NCBI RefSeq assembly: GCF_003555545.1
Contig: NZ_CP032157.1
Coordinates: forward strand, 7,382,546 to 7,446,545
Reading direction: 5' to 3'
Source of the DNA: Paraflavitalea soli
GTDB lineage: Bacteria > Bacteroidota > Bacteroidia > Chitinophagales > Chitinophagaceae
DNA length: 64,000 nucleotides
Position numbers and translations under genes: made by a program. The notes under the pieces were generated by a model, which worked only from the letters and a program-made list of their open reading frames with translations, searched no databases and was not told the origin of the DNA. This document shows positions 52,963-60,368 of this stretch, piece by piece. Each line of letters starts with the position of its first letter. Positions within the stretch are counted from its first letter, which is position 1.

Positions 52963-53512
52963 TGGAGTAGATTTCTTTTTTCAATAAAGTATCCAGTTTA
53001 TGTTTTAGGAGGCGCCTAGCTTCATTGAGGTGCCATTTGGAAGTGCCGGTAGCGATGCCCAGCATTTGCCCGATCTCTTCATGTTTAAATCCTTCCAGCA
53101 CAAAGAGGTTGAAGACGAGGGCGGTATTGCGGGGTAGCTCCTGCAGCAGGCGCATGACATCGTTGGCGGAAAGCCTGTTGTAGATATCCGGGTCGATGCT
53201 ATTGCCGTCGATAGAAACGATCTCAAGGGACTGGTGGTTGAACTTTGCCTGCCGGCGGCAATGATCAACACAGGTATTGACAATAATGCGCCTGACCCAT
53301 CCCATCCAATCGCCCCGTCCTTCGTACTGGTGAAGGTTATTGAACACTTTTAACATGCCTTCATTGTACAGAGAGGCGGCTTCGTCTGCATCACGTGCAT
53401 AACGGGCGCAGAGTTTTATCATGCCTGGGTAACAGGCACGGTACAGGGCTTCCTGGCATTGAGGGTTTTGTTGTTTACAACCTTCTATGATATCATCCCG
53501 GTTTGTTAGCAC
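52952..53512 (-). CDS. RNA polymerase ECF sigma factor
   Basis: A 186-residue sigma-70 factor. Region 2 (DADEAASLYNEGMLKVFNNL, GDWMGWVRRIIVNTCVDHCR) binds the -10 element. Region 4 (RNTALVFNLFVLEGFKHEEI, GQMLGIATGTSKWHLNEARR) binds the -35 element. Its stop overlaps the start of the large membrane protein, so the two are co-translated. No SusC/SusD genes are nearby, so this is not a carbohydrate-uptake sigma/FecR unit. Confidence 0.93.
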   Translation of the reverse strand: MLTNRDDIIEGCKQQNPQCQEALYRACYPGMIKLCARYARDADEAASLYNEGMLKVFNNLHQYEGRGDWMGWVRRIIVNTCVDHCRRQAKFNHQSLEIVSIDGNSIDPDIYNRLSANDVMRLLQELPRNTALVFNLFVLEGFKHEEIGQMLGIATGTSKWHLNEARRLLKHKLDTLLKKEIYSNAI

Positions 53513-53624
53513 GATTGGTTTTAATAGATGGTGACAGGATCTGGTTGGGCAGGCTGCACTGTTATCGTAACACTGTATATTGACGTAGGAGAAGAAGGGG
53601 AAGGTTGGGGAAGGGGCAAAAAAA

Positions 53625-53701
53625 GCTTCGAGCCGCGAGCTATGAGTTGCGAGCGGTGGATGTTGTTCCTGGCTCGTAGCTCGAAGCTCACAGCTCGTTG
53701 C
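53625..53701. repeat. Inverted repeat of GAGCT words
   Basis: The left arm 53625-53654 (GCTTCGAGCCGCGAGCTATG...) and the right arm 53672-53701 (...CGAAGCTCACAGCTCGTTGC) pair at about 22 of 30 positions, around a 17-base loop. Each arm is itself a tandem of CGAGCTxx words. It lies between the stop of the barrel gene and the sigma gene start. Confidence 0.6.
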
Positions 53702-53726
53702 TTTATGAATAGAAAACTATATGTGT

Positions 53727-54584
53727 TTATTGAGGCGCTTTTGAAAGTTGCTTCGCAAACTCCTTATTGTGCTTACCGGTTGGCAGGGTAAAGCCCAGGT
53801 TCAGGATCAGCTGGTAACTGCCGAAAGCCTGGCGGGCCTTGCCTTCATATACTTTCAGGTGGCTGTAGCGGGCATAGTCAACCTTCTGGGCAAATTCCAG
53901 GTAGACATATTTATAGGCGGTGAGCTTGAAAGCGGTTTCTATGCCGGTATTCCAACCACCGATCTGGAAGCCTGGTTTATTGGCAAGGCCAAAAAAGCTG
54001 TTTTCCACGTGTGGTATCACCGGACCCACGCCTGCTTTAGCCAGCAGGTCGAACTTCAGGTTATTCTTAGGGCCGGGCTGTACCAGCCTGAAGCGCTTCA
54101 CCAGGTTAAACAACAGGAAGTTGGCGCCATTATTCAGGTAGTAATAGGAGCCTGATTTTTCTGAAAAACGTTTGGTCGTATTGACTTCCTGCCCCTCAAA
54201 TTTGCCTTTGATGTGTACATCCTGTTCATCGGCTATGATATACTTGGTATGGTCGAAGTTGATCTCGAAAGCGAGGTCCTGCTTCTCATTGAAGAAGTAG
54301 CCGATACGGTAGTTGTACTGGGGGATGGTCATGGGTTTGCCGAAAAGGCCATCGTCCCAGCCTGGCCGGTCATGGGCCCGCACGTTTACCAGTTTATAAT
54401 CATTGCCCAGGGATCCCTGCTTTACATGTACGGTAGAGCGGGTATACCATTCGGTGTTATAGCCCCAGCTAAAATAGAGGCTTCCGTTTTTTACAAAATT
54501 CCAGTTGCTCTTATGCTGAGCATGTGCAGCTTGTTGAAGAAAGGATAAAACACCAACGAGTACGATACAAAATTTCCGTGCCAT
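53727..54584 (-). CDS. Outer-membrane beta-barrel protein
   Basis: A 285-residue exported protein. It has a signal peptide (VLSFLQQAAHAQ), then strands with aromatic girdle residues (NGSLYFSWGYNTEWYTRSTV, FAQKVDYARYSHL) and a last strand SYQLILNLGFTLP followed by a short tail. It contains YNYRIGYFFNEKQDLAFEINFDH, a motif seen in several Bacteroidota barrels of unknown function. It has its own promoter candidate at 54622-54629 and is monocistronic. Confidence 0.78.
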   Translation of the reverse strand: MARKFCIVLVGVLSFLQQAAHAQHKSNWNFVKNGSLYFSWGYNTEWYTRSTVHVKQGSLGNDYKLVNVRAHDRPGWDDGLFGKPMTIPQYNYRIGYFFNEKQDLAFEINFDHTKYIIADEQDVHIKGKFEGQEVNTTKRFSEKSGSYYYLNNGANFLLFNLVKRFRLVQPGPKNNLKFDLLAKAGVGPVIPHVENSFFGLANKPGFQIGGWNTGIETAFKLTAYKYVYLEFAQKVDYARYSHLKVYEGKARQAFGSYQLILNLGFTLPTGKHNKEFAKQLSKAPQ

Positions 54585-54621
54585 AAATACTATCTATTCC
54601 TTGCTAAAAGGTTTTGGGCCG

Positions 54622-54629
54622 CAAAACTA
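54622..54629 (-). promoter_or_regulatory. Candidate -7 element TAGTTTTG
   Basis: Reading leftward, TAGTTTTG fits TAnnTTTG 38 bases before the barrel gene ATG. A TTTC lies at the -33 position. Tentative. Confidence 0.3.
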
Positions 54630-54864
54630 TGCGAATTATGGTTAAAGAAAGGGATATTAACACTCGAATTACAAAAAAGTGATAGATATGCCTTTCGGGT
54701 TGACGACATATGGCAAGACACCTCAGGTAACAACAATCCTGTTGAATTGTTAGAAAATATTTGATCTGGCTGTAAATTGTGGCTTTCCTGCCTGTACCGG
54801 CTCTAAAAACGGCCTTCGCTGGCTGATATTGCCATTTTGGGAAAACAGGTCTAAAATAATCTCC

Positions 54865-55893
54865 ATGAATCGTAAACATTTTCTTTCTTCCATGCTGGCC
54901 ACGGGTACCTTATTGCCTTCCCTGCCCGGCATGGCTTCGGATCGTTTTCCTGAAAGTATATCCAAAAAACCTGTCATTCCTCCCTACCTGAAGCCGGGCG
55001 ATACGATCGGCATTACCTGTCCGGCAGGGTATATTATGCTGAAGGATATTGAACCGGCTATCCAGCAAATGAAAAGCTGGGGCTTCAATATTAAAGTGGG
55101 GGATACGGTAGGTAAACGTGATTTCACCTTTGGCGGCACGGATGCAGACCGGGCGGCAGATTTCCAGCAAATGATGGACGATACCGGGGTACAGGCCATT
55201 ATGTGTGCCCGGGGAGGCTATGGTTTTGTGCGCATCGTGGACAGGCTCGATTTCTCCAAACTGGTGTCAAAGCCCAAATGGATCATTGGTTTTAGTGACA
55301 TCACGGTATTGCACGGGCACCTGAACCGCAATTATGGCATGGCTTCCATTCATTCGAAAATGACGAATAGTTTCCCGGACGATTGGAGTAAGGCGGAGCC
55401 GATACAGGTGGAGACGATTCTTTCCATTAAACAGGCGCTGATGGGCGAAACGATGAAATATACTACGGTCCCTTCTGCCTTTAACCGGGCAGGTACAGCA
55501 ACCGGGGTATTGGTAGGTGGCAACCTGAAAACCATCGAAACCCTGGCCGGCAGTAAGTCGGATATCCAGACAGCCGGCAAGTTGTTGTTTGTGGAAGATA
55601 CGGGGGAATACCTCTATAGCATTGACCGCATGTTCTGGAACCTGCTGCGTACGGGCAAGTTGCAGGAGTTGAAAGGACTGATCGTTGGTGGTTTTAAAGT
55701 GAAGCCCGATGATCCCGGCGATGAATTTGGCCGTACGCTACAGGATATCGTGATGGAGAAGGTCAGGAACTTTGACTACCCGGTATGTTTTGATTTCCCG
55801 GTAGGGCACCAGAAGAACAATTATGCGCTGAAGTGCGGGGTGGTGCATAGGTTGGAGGTGAGTCTCGAAAAGATAGCCCTTACCGAGGTATAA
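54865..55893 (+). CDS. Exported S66 LD-carboxypeptidase (muramoyltetrapeptide carboxypeptidase-like)
   Basis: A 342-residue serine peptidase that removes the D-Ala at the L,D bond of murein tetrapeptides. KPGDTIGITCPAGYI opens the domain and ARGGYGFVRIVDRLDF follows. The nucleophile is Ser144 in IIGFSDITVLHGHL, equivalent to Ser106 of E. coli LdcA; the acidic residue is in LLFVEDTGEYLYSIDRM, the His in DFPVGHQKNNYAL. The N-terminus has NRKHFLSSMLATGTLL, a signal peptide resembling a Tat signal with an RK pair. I use ATG 54865; the frame is open from 54829. A paralog without signal lies at 56658. Confidence 0.9.
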   Translation: MNRKHFLSSMLATGTLLPSLPGMASDRFPESISKKPVIPPYLKPGDTIGITCPAGYIMLKDIEPAIQQMKSWGFNIKVGDTVGKRDFTFGGTDADRAADFQQMMDDTGVQAIMCARGGYGFVRIVDRLDFSKLVSKPKWIIGFSDITVLHGHLNRNYGMASIHSKMTNSFPDDWSKAEPIQVETILSIKQALMGETMKYTTVPSAFNRAGTATGVLVGGNLKTIETLAGSKSDIQTAGKLLFVEDTGEYLYSIDRMFWNLLRTGKLQELKGLIVGGFKVKPDDPGDEFGRTLQDIVMEKVRNFDYPVCFDFPVGHQKNNYALKCGVVHRLEVSLEKIALTEV

Positions 55894-55963
55894 GGGCACG
55901 GAATGGTTGATGTTATTTGATTTGCAGGAAATTGTATAATTTTAATAGCATAAAGAAGGTGCT

Positions 55964-56179
55964 ATGATAATCGAGAAAAAAACAAGAGATAAGATCACGG
56001 TTTCCTTTTCGGGAAGCATCGGTAAGACGGGATTGGAGTCCATTAAGAATTATATAGAGTTCCTTGAAAAGGGCAACGAGGGGAAAAAGAAAAAAGTTTC
56101 CCAGGCTACGATTAACAAACTGAGTGATGAGGTTACTGCGGCTGCCTGGCAAAGACTGAAAAAAGAAAGAGGAATTTAA
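55964..56179 (+). CDS. Putative antitoxin paired with PIN toxin
   Basis: A 71-residue charged protein (NYIEFLEKGNEGKKKKVSQA, TINKLSDEVTAAAWQRLKKE). No DNA-binding fold is clear. It is placed 6 bases before a PIN-domain gene, the normal place of the antitoxin. The C-terminal SQATINKLSDEV...AAWQRLK pattern is typical of small proteins that precede PIN genes in Bacteroidota, where that part wraps around the toxin (inference). Confidence 0.7.
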   Translation: MIIEKKTRDKITVSFSGSIGKTGLESIKNYIEFLEKGNEGKKKKVSQATINKLSDEVTAAAWQRLKKERGI

Positions 56180-56185
56180 TATCCT

Positions 56186-56626
56186 GTGACAGTTATAGTT
56201 GACGCAAATATTATCATCAGTGCCATTATAAAGCCTGAAAGCGAGATTGCCAGCTTATTGCTGCTAAATACAAAAGCTGAATTAGTCATCCCTGACTATG
56301 CGCTGGAGGAAATAAAAAGACATCGTTCCCGCATTTGCCATGAAAGAGGAGTATCTTCTTCCTTCTTCACTGAGATGCTTAGCAAGATCACATTTAGATT
56401 GCTTGTTTTTTCCACCGAAATGTTGAGTAATGAAACTCTTTTACAAGCTGTAGCTTTGACATCTTCTATTGATCCAAACGATGCATTGTATGTGTCCTTT
56501 TCATTAGAACTTGATGCGTTGTTTTGGACAGGAGACTTGAAACTCTACAGGGGTTTAAGGCGTAAAGGATTTAATCGTGTTATAAATACCGCGGAGTTTA
56601 AGGCTATATTGACAGGAATGTCTTAG
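56186..56626 (+). CDS. PIN-domain ribonuclease toxin (VapC-like)
   Basis: A 146-residue protein. VIVDANIIISAIIKPESEI holds the first Asp, ALEEIKRHRSRI the Glu, and SSIDPNDALYVSFSLELDAL with WTGDLKLYRGL the last acidic residues of the PIN site. The start is GTG at 56186. Such proteins cleave tRNA or mRNA when not bound by their antitoxin. The pair sits between two S66 peptidase genes, which otherwise would be adjacent. Confidence 0.85.
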   Translation: MTVIVDANIIISAIIKPESEIASLLLLNTKAELVIPDYALEEIKRHRSRICHERGVSSSFFTEMLSKITFRLLVFSTEMLSNETLLQAVALTSSIDPNDALYVSFSLELDALFWTGDLKLYRGLRRKGFNRVINTAEFKAILTGMS

Positions 56627-56657
56627 CTGTTCGGTGTGTGTTAAAACTATAAGTATA

Positions 56658-57566
56658 ATGGTAAAAGTTCCAGGATATCTTGAGCCCGGCGACACGATCG
56701 GCATCACCTGCCCCGCGGGTTATATGGCTGCGGCCAAAGCACAAACCTGTATTGAAACCTTGCAGCAATGGGGCTACCAGGTGAAGGTGGGCGCCACGCT
56801 GGGCAGCGATTCGGCCACTTATTTCTCCGGTACAGACGATGAACGCCTGGGTGATCTCCAGTCGATGCTGGATGATGATACGGTGAAAGCCATCCTCTGC
56901 GGACGTGGGGGCTATGGCATGGGAAGGATCATTGACCGGGTAGACTTCAAAGCTTTTAAAAAGAACCCCAAATGGATCATTGGCTTCAGTGATATTACGG
57001 TATTGCATGCGCACCTTTATAGCAATTATAAGATCGCTTCACTGCATGCACCCATGGCTGCTGCTTTCAACGACGAGGGGTTTAACAATGAATATGTGCA
57101 ATCTCTCAGGAAGGCGCTGGAAGGGAAGACTGCCCGGTATAGTTGTGAGGCTCATGACTTCAACCATAAAGGAGAGGCCATCGGAGAGTTGGTAGGTGGC
57201 AATCTTTCATTAATTGCACATGGTATCGGTACGCCTTCGGATATCAAAACCAAGGGCAGGATCTTATTCCTGGAAGATGTGGGAGAGTACCTGTACAATA
57301 TAGACCGGATGTTGTACCAATTGAAAAGAGGGGGCAAACTGGATAAGCTGGCCGGCCTCATCATTGGCGGCTTTACCGATAATAAGGATACAGAACGGCC
57401 CTTTGGTAAAACGGTCTATGAGATCATTCACGAAGTGGTAAAAGGATACGATTACCCGGTCTGTTTTAATTTCCCGGTGAGTCATGAAAAAGAAAACTAC
57501 GCACTGAAGGTAGGCGTAGGGTATAAATTGAAAGTAGGGAAGGGAAAAGTGGTGCTGGAAGAGTAG
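56658..57566 (+). CDS. Cytosolic S66 LD-carboxypeptidase paralog
   Basis: A 302-residue S66 peptidase. LEPGDTIGITCPAGYMAAAK, CGRGGYGMGRIIDRVDF, the nucleophile Ser111 in IIGFSDITVLHAHL, LEDVGEYLYNIDRMLYQL and the His in FPVSHEKENYALKVG follow the upstream gene block by block. It lacks a signal peptide, so it is the likely cytosolic recycling enzyme, while the first copy acts outside. I use ATG 56658; eight codons upstream (from 56634) are not conserved. oxyR starts 51 bases later. Confidence 0.9.
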   Translation: MVKVPGYLEPGDTIGITCPAGYMAAAKAQTCIETLQQWGYQVKVGATLGSDSATYFSGTDDERLGDLQSMLDDDTVKAILCGRGGYGMGRIIDRVDFKAFKKNPKWIIGFSDITVLHAHLYSNYKIASLHAPMAAAFNDEGFNNEYVQSLRKALEGKTARYSCEAHDFNHKGEAIGELVGGNLSLIAHGIGTPSDIKTKGRILFLEDVGEYLYNIDRMLYQLKRGGKLDKLAGLIIGGFTDNKDTERPFGKTVYEIIHEVVKGYDYPVCFNFPVSHEKENYALKVGVGYKLKVGKGKVVLEE

Positions 57567-57617
57567 GTTATACCTTCAGCATTCCAATAATATTCATTCA
57601 TACATAACCTCTATATT

Positions 57618-58553
57618 ATGACCTTTGTTCAGTTGGAGTATGTGGTAGCGGTGGATGTATGCCGGCACTTTGCCATGGCTGCCAGTCGTTGTTTTGTGAC
57701 GCAGCCTACCTTGAGCATGCAGATACAGAAGCTGGAGGAAGAGCTGGGTGTTAAGATATTTGACCGCAGCAAGCAGCCGGTGGTGCCTACAGAAGCAGGC
57801 ATGGAGATCATTGACCAGGCGCGCAAGATACTGGCAGAAAAAAATGTGATCCAGGAGATCGTTCAGAATAAAAAAGGGGTGCTCACGGGCGAGTTGCGGA
57901 TAGGTATTATTCCTACCCTGGCGCCTTACCTGCTGCCGCTCTTTGTGCAAAGCTTCGCCAGGAAATATCCGCATGTAAAGCTGATCGTACAGGAAATGCT
58001 GACAGAATATATCATTACCCGCCTGCGGGAAGGACGTATTGATGTGGGCATTGTGGTAACACCCCTGCAGGAAAAAGGCATTAAAGAACATGTGCTTTTT
58101 TATGAGGAGCTGCTGGCCTATGTAGCACGAAAGAATGTAGCCTATAAAAAGACCTATGTACTGGCGCAGGATATTGACCCCGAAAAATTGTGGCTGATGG
58201 AAGAGGGGCATTGCTTCCGCTCGCAGATCGTGAACCTGTGCGAGCTACGCAAATCCAGTGAAATGAGCAGTCATTTTGAATATGAAGCGGGGAGTATCGA
58301 AGCATTGCGCCGGATGGTAGAACTAAATGATGGCATTACGATCCTGCCCGAGCTTACCACGCTTGATATGGACAGCAAACGCTTACAACTGATCCGCCAT
58401 TTTCAAAAACCTGCTCCCATGCGGGAAGTGAGCATTGTAGTGCACCGCGATTTTGTGAAGAAACGGCTGATCGAAGTACTCAAGGAAGAGATCACCGCCG
58501 CGGTACCGGAGAAGGTACGGAAGAACAAGAGCTCGAATGTGGTGCCGATCTAG
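57618..58553 (+). CDS. oxyR: Peroxide-sensing LysR regulator OxyR
   Basis: A 311-residue LysR-type regulator. The N-terminal winged helix (FAMAASRCFVTQPTLSMQIQ) is followed by the effector domain. EEGHCFRSQIVNLCELRK places the redox cysteines at positions 199 and 208, the same numbers as in E. coli OxyR, so a disulfide switch on hydrogen peroxide is expected. Usual neighbours such as katG, ahpC or dps are absent here; its targets must be elsewhere. Confidence 0.94.
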   Translation: MTFVQLEYVVAVDVCRHFAMAASRCFVTQPTLSMQIQKLEEELGVKIFDRSKQPVVPTEAGMEIIDQARKILAEKNVIQEIVQNKKGVLTGELRIGIIPTLAPYLLPLFVQSFARKYPHVKLIVQEMLTEYIITRLREGRIDVGIVVTPLQEKGIKEHVLFYEELLAYVARKNVAYKKTYVLAQDIDPEKLWLMEEGHCFRSQIVNLCELRKSSEMSSHFEYEAGSIEALRRMVELNDGITILPELTTLDMDSKRLQLIRHFQKPAPMREVSIVVHRDFVKKRLIEVLKEEITAAVPEKVRKNKSSNVVPI

Positions 58554-58555
58554 AG

Positions 58556-58660
58556 AATATAGAAGCCAGAATACAGAATTCAGAAGAATACAAGAGTCGT
58601 CTTGAGGTATGGCCTCTATTGGCTGTTCATTCTGGATCCTGGATTCTGAATTCTACATTC
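58556..58660. repeat. Inverted repeat of GAATACAGAA / TTCTGAATTC words
   Basis: The left arm (AGAATATAGAAGCCAGAATA, CAGAATTCAGAAG) and the right arm (CATTCTGGATCCTGGATTCT, GAATTCTACATTC) are imperfect complements. The words are those of the tracts after ftsQ and ftsA, here in inverted form between convergent genes, so it may act as a two-way terminator. Confidence 0.6.
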
Positions 58661-58665
58661 TTTTC

Positions 58666-59472
58666 CTATTTCAATAAGGAATCCAGTTTTTGCTGATACA
58701 TTGGATACTCACTAAGATTGTTGTGACTACCGCCTTCAAGAGTAATGAATTGATCGATGGGTTTGAGAAAGGGTTGTAGTTTTTCGGCATTGCTGAACCG
58801 GATAACGCCATCATCCGTGCCATGGAAAATGGTGACAGGCGCTGTTACCTGCTGCATGTATTGCCAGGTAGGTATCTTGAGGCGTATCATTCTTTCCACG
58901 GGATAGATGGGGAAATAAGAACCTGCAATGGAAGGGAAGCTGTAATAAGGGCATTCCAGTATCAGGCGTTTGCAGTCGCGGATGGAGGCCAGTTGCGTGG
59001 CGATGCCTGTTCCCATCGACTTACCATATAAAATAATGCTATCGGGTTTGAAACGGGCGCGGGCCAGCTTGTAAAAGGTAAGCGCCCAATCATACAGGTG
59101 TTGCTCGGTGAAAGAGCCGGTACTTTTACCATAACCCGGATAATCGATCATCCATACTTCATATCCCTGTTTTGTAAAGCTGGGTGCGTAGGTAGCATAA
59201 TGGCCTATATTCTGCTTATTGCCATGAAAATACAATACCACACCCCGTGGTACAGAATCGGTGGTGGTGAACTGTATCACATTCATGTTCACACCGGTAG
59301 CATAGGGAATATTCACCTCCTTATAGGGCATGTGGAAGTTGTAGTTGTAGTCGGGCTTCAGTGGCACGGGGTGAAACATGACCTTATCCTGTCCGTAATA
59401 AATACCGATGCCGATGATGCAATAGATCATAATGAGAATACTTGCCCATCGGTATATTTTCTTCTTCTTCAT
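58666..59472 (-). CDS. Membrane-anchored alpha/beta hydrolase
   Basis: A 268-residue hydrolase. One N-terminal membrane helix (ILIMIYCIIGIGIYYG) is followed by VVLYFHGNKQNIGHYATYAP (oxyanion loop), the nucleophile elbow ILYGKSMGTGIATQLA, FHGTDDGVI and a C-terminal EGGSHNNLSEYP with the catalytic His. This is the Abhydrolase/BEM46 type whose substrates are unknown. I use ATG 59472; the open frame runs on to 59658 over the neighbour gene's end. It is 25 bases downstream of a paralog and likely co-transcribed. Confidence 0.85.
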   Translation of the reverse strand: MKKKKIYRWASILIMIYCIIGIGIYYGQDKVMFHPVPLKPDYNYNFHMPYKEVNIPYATGVNMNVIQFTTTDSVPRGVVLYFHGNKQNIGHYATYAPSFTKQGYEVWMIDYPGYGKSTGSFTEQHLYDWALTFYKLARARFKPDSIILYGKSMGTGIATQLASIRDCKRLILECPYYSFPSIAGSYFPIYPVERMIRLKIPTWQYMQQVTAPVTIFHGTDDGVIRFSNAEKLQPFLKPIDQFITLEGGSHNNLSEYPMYQQKLDSLLK

Positions 59473-59497
59473 GCGAAAATGTAAAAGCTTTTGATAC

Positions 59498-60286
59498 TCA
59501 ATATTGCAGAATATCACGGATAAAATTGTGGTACTCGGGAAACGAAGGTAAGTTATTATGCATTCCGCCATGAATGCGGATGAGGGTGATCTTGGAAGGG
59601 TTGATTGCCTGGAGGCTCTCGCTGTGCCGGATAGGGATGAGCCAGTCCTTGGTGCCATGGATAATATAGGTATGGCAGTTTACGTAGCGTATCCATTTGT
59701 CGGTGCGGAGGTGATAGCGCAATACGTACCGCACGGGTAGGATGGGCAGGAAACGGGTGACCACTTTGCGGAAGTTGTAATACGGCGAATCAAGTATGAG
59801 GTAGCGGGGTTTGTTGTCGGCGGCTATTTTGCAGGCAAAGCCACTGCCGATGCTGCGTCCATAAACAATAATGTGGTGCTCGGGGTATTCCTGCAGCAGG
59901 GTTTCGTACACAAACTGCATATCGGTGAGCATTTCCTTTTCGCTGCGTTTGCCGGTGCTTTTACCAAAACCACGGTAGTCCACCATCACCACATCATAAT
60001 CATAGCGGTAAAAATCGCGGGCATATTTGGCCCAGCCTTTGATGCTGCGGCTATTGCCATGGAAATAGAGGATGAGTCCCTTGGGTTCCTTGCGAAAGAA
60101 ATGCAATCCGTTGATGCGTACGCCAGGCGCTACATCGAAAAAGAGTTCATGGAAGGGGACATCATATTTGAACTTGAAATCGGCTGGTAATCGTTCCGGT
60201 TTAAAGATAAACCGGTCCTGGAATATCCAGGCAGCTATGGTGAGGATAGCAATACCAATGAGTATATACCAGATGAAGACAGGCAA
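59498..60286 (-). CDS. Membrane-anchored alpha/beta hydrolase paralog
   Basis: A 262-residue hydrolase very like the next gene: a membrane helix (WYILIGIAILTIAAWIF), LILYFHGNSRSIKGWAKYAR, DVVMVDYRGFGKSTGKRSEK, IIVYGRSIGSGFACKIAADN with the nucleophile Ser, and HGTKDWLIPIRHSE. The two look like a tandem duplication. Function is unknown. Confidence 0.85.
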   Translation of the reverse strand: MPVFIWYILIGIAILTIAAWIFQDRFIFKPERLPADFKFKYDVPFHELFFDVAPGVRINGLHFFRKEPKGLILYFHGNSRSIKGWAKYARDFYRYDYDVVMVDYRGFGKSTGKRSEKEMLTDMQFVYETLLQEYPEHHIIVYGRSIGSGFACKIAADNKPRYLILDSPYYNFRKVVTRFLPILPVRYVLRYHLRTDKWIRYVNCHTYIIHGTKDWLIPIRHSESLQAINPSKITLIRIHGGMHNNLPSFPEYHNFIRDILQY

Positions 60287-60368
60287 TATGGGTCAAGCTT
60301 TGGTTACTGATGTTGGCTGTATCCCAAGTTACAATAAACTTCCCGTAATGTATTTGAAAGCCCACCTG

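Noticed and set aside
54865-54960. Certain Tat signal on the first S66 peptidase
   Set aside because: The pair is RK rather than RR and a normal Sec signal fits as well, so no Tat claim is made.
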